Below are positions 37,993 to 47,185 of a stretch of DNA of 62,846 nucleotides, piece by piece. The translations under genes were made by a program, and so were the position numbers. The notes under the pieces were generated by a model, which was given only the letters and a program-made list of their open reading frames with translations, had not been told where the DNA came from and searched no databases. The DNA comes from Thomasclavelia spiroformis (lineage in GTDB: Bacteria > Bacillota_I > Bacilli_A > Erysipelotrichales > Coprobacillaceae): contig JAGZCC010000004.1 of NCBI GenBank assembly GCA_018369555.1, forward strand, positions 1 to 62,846. The letters are read 5' to 3'. The stretch's first letter is position 1; each line of letters begins with the position of its first letter.

Positions 37993-38070
37993 CTATTTAT
38001 CTTCTTTAACTCGTAAATATTTAAATAATCCTATCATCAAAAAAACTAACAAAATAATAATTGTAAACAT
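37993..38070 (-). CDS. Putative 25-residue single-helix membrane peptide
   Basis: Reads MFTIIILLVFLMIGLFKYLR then VKEDK and stop. GGTGATGAA precedes the ATG. The protein is one hydrophobic helix with a charged C-terminal tail, the usual look of small regulatory membrane proteins. It lies between the rluA gene upstream and the infC promoter. Could be chance in AT-rich DNA; conservation would decide. Confidence 0.35.
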   Translation of the reverse strand: MFTIIILLVFLMIGLFKYLRVKEDK

Positions 38071-38120
38071 TTCATCACCATAATATTATATGAAATATTT
38101 ATAATTATATTACTATGATA

Positions 38121-38957
38121 CTAAAACATTTTTTTAAATTCTTCTGGTAACTTTGCTTCAAAAATCATTTTTTTCTTAGTATCTGGATGTACAAATGCAA
38201 AAATATGACTATGAAGACCCATTCTTTTTATTGGATTAGTTGTTGCTCCATATTTTTTATCACCCACTATACTATGGCCTAACGATTGCATATGAACTCT
38301 AATTTGATTTTTACGACCTGTATCTAAAAATATTTCAACTAAAGAATTATATCTTGTCTCTTTTAAAACTTGATAATTAGTAATCGCTAGCTTGCCTTTT
38401 TTATTATTAGTAATATAAACCATCTGGGTTTTACTTTCATCTAAGTAATTTTTAATTGTACCACTTTTTTTATTTAATTTACCTTCTATAATCGCCAGAT
38501 AACCTCTTTTATATACAATTTTATTCCAATTATTTTGCAATTTATTTTTTATTTCCTCATTTTTTGCAAACATTAAGACCCCTGACGTATCTTTATCTAA
38601 ACGATGAACCACAAATACTTTAGCTTTTTTATTTTTACTTTTCAAATACTCACTAACTAAATGATATGCCGTATTTTCCTTTTCATTCCCACCTGAAATA
38701 CTCAATAAACCTGATGGCTTATTAATTACAATCAACTCTTTATCTTCATAAATTATTTCTAAATTATGCTTATTATCTTCTTTTTTATTAACAATAACAA
38801 TATCTTCTTTTTTTAATGGAAAATCAAATTGACTAATAATATTTTCATTAACCATAACCAATTTATATTTCAATAAATTCTTAACATTCTTTTTACTATA
38901 ATAGTTCAATAAAAAATCCATTAATAAAACATCATTTTTTACTTGATATTTTTTCAT
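38121..38957 (-). CDS. RluA-family pseudouridine synthase
   Basis: 278 residues. An S4-like N-terminus (~1-55) is followed by the catalytic domain: VINKPSGLLSI, HRLDKDTSGVLMF with the catalytic aspartate, IVYKRGYLAIIEG, GRKNQIRVHMQSLGHSIVGDKKYG. It makes pseudouridine in rRNA or tRNA; the exact site cannot be told from sequence. Distinct from the second member at 48808, which sits in the conserved nadK cluster. Confidence 0.9.
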   Translation of the reverse strand: MKKYQVKNDVLLMDFLLNYYSKKNVKNLLKYKLVMVNENIISQFDFPLKKEDIVIVNKKEDNKHNLEIIYEDKELIVINKPSGLLSISGGNEKENTAYHLVSEYLKSKNKKAKVFVVHRLDKDTSGVLMFAKNEEIKNKLQNNWNKIVYKRGYLAIIEGKLNKKSGTIKNYLDESKTQMVYITNNKKGKLAITNYQVLKETRYNSLVEIFLDTGRKNQIRVHMQSLGHSIVGDKKYGATTNPIKRMGLHSHIFAFVHPDTKKKMIFEAKLPEEFKKMF

Positions 38958-38996
38958 TTATTCATCTCCTATCAAAAATATTTAACATTCATAATA

Positions 38997-39023
38997 AAAG
39001 TCAGTTATTTTAACTGACTTTTA
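38997..39023 (-). terminator. Terminator of the P-type ATPase-like gene
   Basis: AAAGTCAGTTA and TAACTGACTTT pair; TTTTATT follows on the minus strand. Overlaps the gene's stop. Confidence 0.8.
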
Positions 39024-40970
39024 TTTCATATCAAGAATTCTATGAGTATTTAATAAAACAATTATTTCTTCAGCTAAATAAATAACTAAAGCTACCCACC
39101 ACGGTAAAATACCTCCTAATGCTGCAAGCATCATAATAAAATTAGTAGCTAATCCAGCAAAGATATTTTCAAATGTAACATTTTTTTGTTTCTTGGATAT
39201 TTTAAATGTTTCTATTACTGTATTCAAATCTGAATTCATTAACATAATGTCGCTATTTTCAATAACCTTTTTATTTTTTATTCCACCTCGGCTTATAGCA
39301 ACATATGCTTTTTGTAACAAGGCAATATCTTTAGAATTATCACCTATATAAGCAACCGGTCCATTAACATTAACCTCATCCATTATTTTTAATTTCTCAT
39401 CAATAGATAAATTATTATAAATATGATACTGGTCATTCTCCAAATCAACCGGACCATCATTAAAGATAACCAAATTTCGCTTTAATTTAGAAAGTTCACG
39501 AAATAAATTCATTTCTTCTTCAGTAACTTCTACTCCATCAAAACGATCATATATTATCGTTTTACATAAATTCAATGCATCTAATCCACTATTTTCTTTA
39601 ATTATGATATTTCTAGAAAAAGCTTTAGCCACTCCTGATAAAATTGCAAACGATGAAACTTGCTTATAAGCAAACGATCCTGAAATAGTCAATAAAATAG
39701 CTCCTAAATAAACATATTTAAAATTGTTAGTAAAATCTATCCATGGCACAAGTATTGCACAAGAAATTCCAGCAACAACTAAAAAGATAGTATAAACTTT
39801 ACAAATTAACTCTACTAATTTATGCGTTCTAGAAGAATTGACTGGTGCCATCATCGCAATTTCTAAAACTTTATTCATTGCACTATAATCATAAGTATAC
39901 AAAACCTCTATTTTCAACGTGTTACTAACATTGACACTACCACTTTGGACTTCTACGCCCTCTTTAACATTTTCTAAAATATCGCTACCGTTTATTGCAA
40001 ACATATCAATATCACTACTTCCAGAAATAACTTTTCCACCAAGAGGAATCGTTTCACCTGGCATAACTACAATTATATCACCGATATCAATATCCTCTAA
40101 AGAAACCATTTCATATTCACCATCTTTAATTTCTTTACGACCTAATTTTACCGGTGAAATCATCTCATCAATTTTATCCATTGTTAAATTAATTAAATAT
40201 ATTTGAAAACGTTCACTAGCTTGAAAAATCAACGAAACCATTAACGCCTCAACATATGCTCCATAAAGCCAACCGAACAAACAAGCTAAATTGATTGTAA
40301 TATTTTCACTAAAAAAATTTCTTACTTTTAAATCTTTATAAGCACGTTGAATAATTTTTTCATTTACAATAACAAGCGCAACTAACCACGCAGCATTTGT
40401 AAGCATTCCAGGATCTTTACCCGTCACTAATCCCAATGCTATTGCAACAAGTAAAACTGCAATTATCAACATATTCTTTAAATATTTTTCTTGAAATAAA
40501 TCTTGTGACTTAAAAGGTTTTTTCCATTGTTCAACATCAATATTAGGATTAACTTTATCAACTAAACGATTCAATCTAACTAAAACATTTTTTTGACTTG
40601 TAGTAACTTTCAATAATTTATTAGTAAAATCCAAGCTTACATCTTCATAATCAGAATAACGAGAAATAACCTCTTCAATTTCTTTAGCATCTTCTTCCGA
40701 CTCAAGATTCGTAAACATAAAAATATGTTCCATTTTCTTTTTTGTCGCAACATATTCACGTCTATGAGAATTAATTTCTTCTTTTAAAACCAAATCAGAA
40801 TAATGTTCTTTTAAAAATTCATCAACACTTTCTGGATGATCACTATAAAAAGATATCCCATTTTTACTTATTTTTATTCTCGACACTTCCTCCATGCCAT
40901 TTAACAATATACTAATCTCATTTAATTTATCATTATCATTTATATTATCAATATAGAAATTACGAGCCAT
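39021..40970 (-). CDS. Degenerate P-type (P1B-like) ATPase homologue without N-domain
   Basis: 649 residues. Two ferredoxin-like N-terminal domains (~1-60, ~75-150) lack CxxC. Membrane pairs (~165-200, 225-260, 390-430, 603-640) and an A-domain follow the heavy-metal ATPase layout (VSLEDIDIGDIIVVMPGETIPLGGKVISG...). The key motifs are altered: TGES is INGSD (326-330), the intramembrane CPC is S430-G-S432 (LLTISGSFAYK), and DKTGT is D475-R-F-D-G479. The hinge GDGxND is GDNSKD (543-548). Only ~68 residues separate the DKTGT-like and GDG-like motifs, against well over 150 normally, so the ATP-binding N-domain is gone. The P-domain remnant keeps a HAD look (LKRNLVIFNDG). Active transport by the usual cycle seems impossible; a sensor, scaffold or other role is open. 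Reading frame intact, AAGGAGG before ATG. Confidence 0.8.
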   Translation of the reverse strand: MARNFYIDNINDNDKLNEISILLNGMEEVSRIKISKNGISFYSDHPESVDEFLKEHYSDLVLKEEINSHRREYVATKKKMEHIFMFTNLESEEDAKEIEEVISRYSDYEDVSLDFTNKLLKVTTSQKNVLVRLNRLVDKVNPNIDVEQWKKPFKSQDLFQEKYLKNMLIIAVLLVAIALGLVTGKDPGMLTNAAWLVALVIVNEKIIQRAYKDLKVRNFFSENITINLACLFGWLYGAYVEALMVSLIFQASERFQIYLINLTMDKIDEMISPVKLGRKEIKDGEYEMVSLEDIDIGDIIVVMPGETIPLGGKVISGSSDIDMFAINGSDILENVKEGVEVQSGSVNVSNTLKIEVLYTYDYSAMNKVLEIAMMAPVNSSRTHKLVELICKVYTIFLVVAGISCAILVPWIDFTNNFKYVYLGAILLTISGSFAYKQVSSFAILSGVAKAFSRNIIIKENSGLDALNLCKTIIYDRFDGVEVTEEEMNLFRELSKLKRNLVIFNDGPVDLENDQYHIYNNLSIDEKLKIMDEVNVNGPVAYIGDNSKDIALLQKAYVAISRGGIKNKKVIENSDIMLMNSDLNTVIETFKISKKQKNVTFENIFAGLATNFIMMLAALGGILPWWVALVIYLAEEIIVLLNTHRILDMK

Positions 40971-41165
40971 AAAAACCTCCTTTCTAATCTTTTCTATTTT
41001 ATCATATCTTTACCAAAATGCCAAATTTACTTTTTCACTTTAAATATAAGCTTTAAAATTCTGCTATATCACAATCAAATTGTTCTCCCTTTAAAACTTC
41101 GAATTACTAAACACTCACACTAATCACTTAAAACAAATTCACATTTCTAATACAAATTAATTTCA

Positions 41166-41402
41166 TTATTTTCTTTTATCACTCAACACAAAATTTTCAT
41201 CAAATTCATCTTTAGTACATGAAAGATCAAATTCATCACCATAAATCTTGTAATAAATTTGTAGCTGAGCACTATCTCTAATTACACAATCATAAATATG
41301 CCCCTTAGTAAACAAATCTCTTTGTTGATTACCGATAACAATATGCATAGTTTTAATACAAAGACATTTTCGTCTCTTTCCAATATTTGCGATAGTACTC
41401 AC
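41166..41402 (-). CDS. Small protein of unknown function
   Basis: 78 residues if started at GTG 41400-41402, but the only Shine-Dalgarno (AGAGGTG) overlaps that codon. The true start may be a rare codon a little downstream or ATG 41346-41348. The body (HIVIGNQQRDLFTKGHIYDC, YYKIYGDEF, CTKDEFDENFVL) looks like a small beta-barrel similar to short phage or plasmid proteins. A TATAAT lies about 20 bp before the GTG. No function can be assigned. Confidence 0.5.
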   Translation of the reverse strand: MSTIANIGKRRKCLCIKTMHIVIGNQQRDLFTKGHIYDCVIRDSAQLQIYYKIYGDEFDLSCTKDEFDENFVLSDKRK

Positions 41403-41442
41403 CTCTTTTCAAATAATATTATAACATGTCTAATAAAATAGA

Positions 41443-41470
41443 AAAAGCCCAGTATCTCTAGGCTTTCTAA
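41443..41470 (-). terminator. Terminator of prfC
   Basis: AAAGCCTAG ... CTGGGCTTTTTC on the minus strand, directly after the prfC stop. Confidence 0.75.
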
Positions 41471-41476
41471 GAACAC

Positions 41477-43063
41477 TTAATTTTTACTAAATTCTAATAA
41501 TTCTAAGCTTGGATTTTTTTCACTAGCCCAACGAACACCCCAATCATTAGTGAACAATAATAAATGTTGTCCTTTTAAATCCTGAACCTTCTTAGTATCA
41601 CTAGACAAATTCAACGAATTCAAATCACAACCTTCTTTAACCCATCTAATATATTGATAAGGAAGTGGTTGTTTTATAATATCAACATTATATTCATTTT
41701 TTAAACGATGTTCTAATACTTCAAATTGTAATACCCCAACAACACCAACAATAATTTCTTCCATTCCACCGCCTAATTCAGTAAAAATTTGAATAGCACC
41801 CTCTTTAGCAATCTGTTCAACCCCTTTAACAAATTGCTTTCTTTTCATAGTATCTTTATTACGAATCAAAGAAAAATGTTCTGGTGCAAAAGTTGGTATA
41901 CCTTCAAATGCAAATTTTTCTTTACTGGCAGTTATTGTATCACCAATAGAAAAAATTCCTGGATCAAAAACTCCAATAATATCGCCTGCATACGCTTCTT
42001 CAACCTCTTGACGTTCATCAGCCATTAATTGCTTTGACTGATTCAACTTTATCTTACGTCCACCTTGATAATGATAAACTTCCATGCCTTTAGTAAATTT
42101 ACCAGAACAAATTCTAAAAAAGGCCATTCTATCACGATGAGCTTTATTCATGTTAGCCTGAATTTTAAATACAAATGCACTAAAATCCTCACTAAATGGA
42201 TCAATCACTTTATCTTTAGTATGACGTGGTAATGGTGATGTTGTCATTTCTAAGAAGTGTTTTAAAAATGGTTCAATTCCAAAATTTGTTAATGCTGAAC
42301 CAAAACAAACCGGTGAAAGTTTTCCCTGACGTACCTTTTCCAAATCAAAATCATTTCCAGCCATATCTAATAATTCAATGTCTTCTTGAAGTTTATTATA
42401 CAATTCTTCATTCAATTCATTGATAAGTTCAGGATCATCAAATTTCATAACTTTAATATCCACTTCTTTACGACCACCATCAACTGGAATAAAACGAATT
42501 ATCTCTTTATCATTACGTTCATAAACACCCTTAAACTCTTTTCCAGAGCCTATTGGCCAGTTAATTGCACAAGTATCAATTCCTAGTTCCTGTTCTATTT
42601 CTTCCATCAGTTGATAAGGGTCTTGAGCTTCACGATCCATCTTATTAATAAAAGTAAAGATTGGAATATTTCGCATAGTACAAACTTTAAATAATTTACG
42701 AGTCTGATCTTCGACCCCTTTACTAGCATCAATTACCATCACTGCACAATCAGCAGCCATTAAAGTACGATAAGTATCTTCGGAAAAGTCTTGATGTCCT
42801 GGAGTATCTAAAATATTGATACAAAATCCATTATAGTTAAATTGTAATACAGAAGAAGTGACTGAAATTCCTCTTTGTTTTTCTATTTCCATCCAATCAC
42901 TTGTAGCATGTTTACTATTTTTTTTACCTTTTACAGTTCCTGCCTGTTGAATTGCTCCTCCATATAATAAAAATTTTTCCGTTAATGTTGTTTTACCAGC
43001 ATCAGGATGCGAGATGATGGCAAACGTTCTTCTTTTTTCTACCTCTTTAATAAATTCGCTCAT
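41477..43063 (-). CDS. prfC: Peptide chain release factor 3
   Basis: 528 residues from ATG 43061-43063 with AAGGAGAC upstream; the longer ORF starts 19 codons earlier in non-coding sequence. GTPase motifs: ISHPDAGKTTLTEK (G1), ILDTPGHQDFSEDT (G3), NKMDRE (G4). Domain II and the RF3-specific C-terminal domain (EVLEHRLKNEYNVDI, WGVRWASEKN) follow. It recycles RF1/RF2 after termination. Confidence 0.96.
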   Translation of the reverse strand: MSEFIKEVEKRRTFAIISHPDAGKTTLTEKFLLYGGAIQQAGTVKGKKNSKHATSDWMEIEKQRGISVTSSVLQFNYNGFCINILDTPGHQDFSEDTYRTLMAADCAVMVIDASKGVEDQTRKLFKVCTMRNIPIFTFINKMDREAQDPYQLMEEIEQELGIDTCAINWPIGSGKEFKGVYERNDKEIIRFIPVDGGRKEVDIKVMKFDDPELINELNEELYNKLQEDIELLDMAGNDFDLEKVRQGKLSPVCFGSALTNFGIEPFLKHFLEMTTSPLPRHTKDKVIDPFSEDFSAFVFKIQANMNKAHRDRMAFFRICSGKFTKGMEVYHYQGGRKIKLNQSKQLMADERQEVEEAYAGDIIGVFDPGIFSIGDTITASKEKFAFEGIPTFAPEHFSLIRNKDTMKRKQFVKGVEQIAKEGAIQIFTELGGGMEEIIVGVVGVLQFEVLEHRLKNEYNVDIIKQPLPYQYIRWVKEGCDLNSLNLSSDTKKVQDLKGQHLLLFTNDWGVRWASEKNPSLELLEFSKN

Positions 43064-43143
43064 TTTAATGTCTCCTTGCAATGGTAAATGATATAGATTA
43101 ATCATGAATTTGTCAACCAAAATCTATTTTTTAAACCGCAAAA

Positions 43144-43167
43144 TAAAAAGAGGTTAACCCCCTTTTA
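43144..43167 (-). terminator. Terminator of the M29 aminopeptidase gene
   Basis: Minus strand AAAAGGGGGTTAACCTCTTTTTAT. Confidence 0.6.
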
Positions 43168-43173
43168 TAATAT

Positions 43174-44406
43174 TTAAAATACAAAATTACCGTTATCAAA
43201 AATAACTACTTCTTGATTATCTACTGTCTTTCCAATAATACGTAAATCAGCAGTTCCAATCATAAAATCAACATGTGTCAAAGAATCATTTATCCCATGC
43301 TCTAATAATTCTTCTTTTGTCATTTTCAAACCATCTTTAATACACTCACTAAAACCCTTACCGATTGCCAAATGACATGAAGCATTTTCATCAAATAATG
43401 TATTATAAAATAATGTTTTCATATTTGATATTGGAGAATCATATGGAACTAATGCTATTTCACCCAAATAATGACTACCTTCATCAATACTAATCATTTC
43501 TTTTAAAACATCTTTACCTACTTTAGCATCATAATCTACAATTTTTCCATCCTTAAATACTAATTTAAACTCGTCTATTATATTACCGTGATAATTTAAC
43601 GGTAAAGAACTATAAACAATGCCATTTGTTCCCTTATAATTAGGACTTGTAAAAATTTCTTCTGTAGGCATATTTGCAAAGAAATAGATATTATTTGTAG
43701 TATATGATCCACCACCTGCAAATAAGTAATCTTTATTTAGCGTTACCACTAAATCAGTTCCTAAAGAATTTGTATATCGCAATTCTTTTAAATTAAGACT
43801 ATTTAAATAATCAACACGTCCTTCAAAACTTATACGATGCTGTTGCCATGCAGCAATTGGATCAACATTATCGACTTTAGCCGCTTTAAAAATTGCATTC
43901 CATAAAGCCTCTATTGCCTCATCATCAGACATATCCGGATATACCTTATTTGCCCATTTTAATGAACTACTTGCAACAATACACCAAGTATTAACGCCTA
44001 AATCAAGACTATCATAAAAAGGTTTACATGCTAAAGAAACATTTTTTGACCACAAAGCCATTTTAGCTGGATCAATTCCTTTAAATCCCTCAGGATCATC
44101 ACTAAGAATAGTTAAAAATGCTGCATTTTTACTAGCATATCCATTTCTAAACTCACTAAACCAAGTTGGTACATTACCAAACTCATCTTTATTGACATAT
44201 TCATATTTATAACGTGAAACAACTTCATCGCTGTATTTAACCACAACTTCTTTTGCACCAACTTCATAAGCTTCTTTTGTAATCATACGCACTAATTCAA
44301 CACTTTCTACCGGTGCATCAATCACTACAATTTGATCAGTTTGCACATTCAACCCTGATTTTACAATCAATTTTGCATATTTAGATAACTTTTCTTTAAA
44401 CAACAT
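43174..44406 (-). CDS. M29-family aminopeptidase (AmpS/PepS-like)
   Basis: 410 residues from ATG 44404-44406 after AAAGGAGAG; the ORF opens nine codons earlier. Metal ligands of the M29 family are visible: MPTEEIFTSP, DEGSHYLGEIALVPYDSPIS, and the C-terminal ENASCHLAIGKGF and HVDFMIGT. It removes N-terminal residues from peptides in the cytosol using Zn or Co. Its start lies ~10 bp after the DUF1893 gene, so the two form an operon. Confidence 0.92.
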   Translation of the reverse strand: MLFKEKLSKYAKLIVKSGLNVQTDQIVVIDAPVESVELVRMITKEAYEVGAKEVVVKYSDEVVSRYKYEYVNKDEFGNVPTWFSEFRNGYASKNAAFLTILSDDPEGFKGIDPAKMALWSKNVSLACKPFYDSLDLGVNTWCIVASSSLKWANKVYPDMSDDEAIEALWNAIFKAAKVDNVDPIAAWQQHRISFEGRVDYLNSLNLKELRYTNSLGTDLVVTLNKDYLFAGGGSYTTNNIYFFANMPTEEIFTSPNYKGTNGIVYSSLPLNYHGNIIDEFKLVFKDGKIVDYDAKVGKDVLKEMISIDEGSHYLGEIALVPYDSPISNMKTLFYNTLFDENASCHLAIGKGFSECIKDGLKMTKEELLEHGINDSLTHVDFMIGTADLRIIGKTVDNQEVVIFDNGNFVF

Positions 44407-44416
44407 AAACTCTCCT

Positions 44417-44839
44417 TTATCTATTTTTTTCAATCATCTCTCGACAAATAATTTTAAAACCTTCCTCAAGATCACTGACCTCTAAAACACTTGCTTCCAA
44501 TGAACACATTCTATTTCCTTCACGGTTGGTAATATAAGGCACCAAACGATCATAACTATAATCAACATGATACTGCTCCAATAAATCTTTTGCAGGTTCA
44601 CTTAAAATAAACCCATGAATGTATTTAACTTTAGAACGAATCAATAAAATTGCTGCAGCACGACCAATAATCCTATCAACAGCAACATAATCTTTGAAAT
44701 AATCATTACTTACAAAAATTTTACTCACTAATGGTTTAATGCCATGTAACATAGAACTATATATCTCATCATTTTTTAAAGCAACAAAAGTATACCCATT
44801 TTCCACCAATATTCTTCTGCCTTTTTTTATTAAACTCAT
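44417..44839 (-). CDS. DUF1893 protein
   Basis: 140 residues, GGAGG before the ATG. Family marks: VAVDRIIGRAAAILLI, VKYIHGFILSEPAKDLLEQY, and the ITNREGNRMCSLEASVLE end where a conserved cysteine sits. The DUF1893 fold (TM1506) resembles cytidine deaminase, but the catalytic activity is unproven. Directly upstream of the M29 aminopeptidase. Confidence 0.8.
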   Translation of the reverse strand: MSLIKKGRRILVENGYTFVALKNDEIYSSMLHGIKPLVSKIFVSNDYFKDYVAVDRIIGRAAAILLIRSKVKYIHGFILSEPAKDLLEQYHVDYSYDRLVPYITNREGNRMCSLEASVLEVSDLEEGFKIICREMIEKNR

Positions 44840-44920
44840 TTAATCCTCCAAACTGACTAAAAATTTATACTATTATTTTACCACTTTTTTTCCCTTAACA
44901 AAACAATCGTTTACTTTTTA

Positions 44921-47137
44921 TCACTTTAATTTATTCAACTCATCTTTGGCCTCTTCCATTCCCAATTCTAATGCTTTTTGATAAAACTCTTTTGCCTTAT
45001 TTAAGTCCTTATTAATACCATCTCCATAGCAGCACATATACCCTGCCATAAAACTCGCCTCACAATAATTTGCTTCACTTGCTTTACAAAACAAATCAAA
45101 TGCCAATTTCTTATCAATCTCTATTCCTATTCCATAAAAATAACATCTTCCTAAATTATAAACCGATGGTACATATCCATCTCTAGCCGCCTTTAAAAAA
45201 CATTTACACGCTTCTTGCTTATCTTTATTTCCAGCAAATCCATTTTCTAAATAAATACCATACATATTCAAGGCAGGACTATAATCTTGATTTGCTGCAG
45301 CTTGGACATAAGTAAAAGCTTTTTGATAGTCTTTTTTAACTACTATCCCCTCATCAAAATATAATGCCATCCGATACTTCGCCCGAGCATCATTATGTTC
45401 AATTGCTAATTGATAATACTCAATTGCTTTTAAATCATCATGATAAGTAGCATTATGCTCATAAATCAATCCTAAATTATACATTGCTGCACTATAATTC
45501 AAATCAACTGCCTTTTGATAATATTCAATTGCTTTATCAATATCAGCACCTACAATATTACCTTCTTCATACGCTAAAGCAACATGATACAACCCCGGTG
45601 CATAATCCATTCTTGCCGCTTGTAAATATAAATCAAAAGCTTTTTGATAATTCACCTCTAATCCTTGACCATGAGTATATAAATACCCTAAATTACACAT
45701 TGCTCTTGGATAATTCCCTTCACTTGCCAGACGATAATAATAAATTGCTTTATGTAAATCAATTTCAACTCCTATTCCAACTTCATAACAATATGCCAAG
45801 TTGCATTGACCTGGTGCATAATTCATTTTTGCTGCTCGTAAATACAGATCAACCGCTTTCTTTAAATTCTTTTTAACTCCAAAGCCACTTTCATAGCAAT
45901 ACCCAAGTGCAACAAGCGCTTGAACATCATTTTGTTTACTTGCTTGTCGATACCAATACGTACAACGATATGCTGCATTTTTTATTTCCTGATGATTTTC
46001 ATAAAAATATCCTAACCAAAATTGTCCACGGGCATAACCTGAATGAGCTGCTTTTTGGTAATATTTACGCGCTTGTTTTAGATCCTTTTCTACCCCTTGT
46101 CCAAATTCATAACAAGTTGCTAATGAAATTAATGCTGGAGGATATTCTTTTATACTTGCCTGTTCATACCAATAAAAAGATTTCATAAAATCTTTTTCTG
46201 TACCGACTCCAAATTCATAGCAATTAGCTAATCGATACTGTGAACGTTCGTGTCCTTGATTAGCAGCCTCTTCATAACATTTAAACGCTCTTTCAAAATC
46301 TTGATCAATCCCTTCGCCAAATTCATAACATGTCGCTAAACTATATATTGCTTCACTATAACCCAATTTTGCAGCTTCAACATAGTATTCTACTGCTTGA
46401 TATATATCAGCGCTAACTCCATGACCATATTCATAACAATACCCTAAATTACAAATAGCACGAGGAAAACCATCCTCAGCTCCCTTTAAATACAATTCAA
46501 AAGCTTTTTGATAATCCTGTTCAACACCGATACCCATTTCATAAAAATAAGCTAAATTACAACTTGCCACTGCATTTCCTAAATCAGCAGACTTTTTATA
46601 ATAATACGTTGCCATTATATTACTTTGTTCAACTCCCAAACCACGTTCATAAAGATAACCAATAATACAAATGCAATCACTATTACCCATTTCTTCACCT
46701 TTTTTAAAATAAGTAAGTGCCTCATTATATTCATGACGATCAAATAATCTTAATCCTAATTCATATAATAATTTCCCATCTAAATTATCAATCTTTTCGC
46801 TTTTATACTCATAATCCCTCATCAATAAACAAAGATCAATTCCAATAATATCTCCCTGATTATTTTCAATTAAATACTGCTCACAATCAATAAATTCACT
46901 TTTTGGTAAACCAATATTTAAATCAGCTTTAATAATTTCCGCTCTTTGTTCTAAATACTTCAAATTATCATCTTGATCATAAACAGTAATTACTTTCAAA
47001 TACGCCAATTGTTTACTATCATAACTTTGCTCTTTAACTCTAATAAAACTTTCTTGATCATAAACATCAATCACTTCATCTAAAATCCATTTATCAAAAA
47101 GTGGTTCATAACTTATTATTCGATCTTTAATATTCAT
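44921..47137 (-). CDS. Cytosolic Sel1-repeat protein (about 16 repeats)
   Basis: 738 residues from ATG 47135-47137, behind GGGGTTAAAG; an ATG five codons upstream lacks a site. No signal peptide. The first ~115 residues (NIKDRIISYEPLFDKWILDE...) form a domain I do not recognise. The rest is an array of Sel1-like repeats of about 36 residues; I count 16 with the form 'A..(N/S)L.YCYE.G.GV..D..KA..YY.KAA..G'. Several cores are almost the same (NLAYCYEVGIGV, NLGYCYEYGHGV, SLATCYEFGQGV). Such solenoids serve as protein-binding scaffolds. No partner is evident nearby except the EIIB-like gene upstream. Confidence 0.9.
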   Translation of the reverse strand: MNIKDRIISYEPLFDKWILDEVIDVYDQESFIRVKEQSYDSKQLAYLKVITVYDQDDNLKYLEQRAEIIKADLNIGLPKSEFIDCEQYLIENNQGDIIGIDLCLLMRDYEYKSEKIDNLDGKLLYELGLRLFDRHEYNEALTYFKKGEEMGNSDCICIIGYLYERGLGVEQSNIMATYYYKKSADLGNAVASCNLAYFYEMGIGVEQDYQKAFELYLKGAEDGFPRAICNLGYCYEYGHGVSADIYQAVEYYVEAAKLGYSEAIYSLATCYEFGEGIDQDFERAFKCYEEAANQGHERSQYRLANCYEFGVGTEKDFMKSFYWYEQASIKEYPPALISLATCYEFGQGVEKDLKQARKYYQKAAHSGYARGQFWLGYFYENHQEIKNAAYRCTYWYRQASKQNDVQALVALGYCYESGFGVKKNLKKAVDLYLRAAKMNYAPGQCNLAYCYEVGIGVEIDLHKAIYYYRLASEGNYPRAMCNLGYLYTHGQGLEVNYQKAFDLYLQAARMDYAPGLYHVALAYEEGNIVGADIDKAIEYYQKAVDLNYSAAMYNLGLIYEHNATYHDDLKAIEYYQLAIEHNDARAKYRMALYFDEGIVVKKDYQKAFTYVQAAANQDYSPALNMYGIYLENGFAGNKDKQEACKCFLKAARDGYVPSVYNLGRCYFYGIGIEIDKKLAFDLFCKASEANYCEASFMAGYMCCYGDGINKDLNKAKEFYQKALELGMEEAKDELNKLK

Positions 47138-47160
47138 ATTCTTTAACCCCATTACACAAA

Positions 47161-47185
47161 TAAGCAGATATACTAATCTGCTTAT
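47161..47185 (-). terminator. Terminator after the EIIB-like gene
   Basis: AAGCAGAT and ATCTGCTT pair; TATTTG follows on the minus strand. It overlaps the gene end and precedes the Sel1 gene. Confidence 0.55.

Noticed and set aside
45484..46188. Plus-strand ORFs of 130 and 93 codons opposite the Sel1 gene
   Set aside because: Their repetitive look comes from the Sel1 repeats on the other strand.
44921..47137. CRISPR or tandem DNA repeat
   Set aside because: The periodic signal is protein-level (Sel1 repeats of about 36 residues), without identical DNA repeats and spacers.
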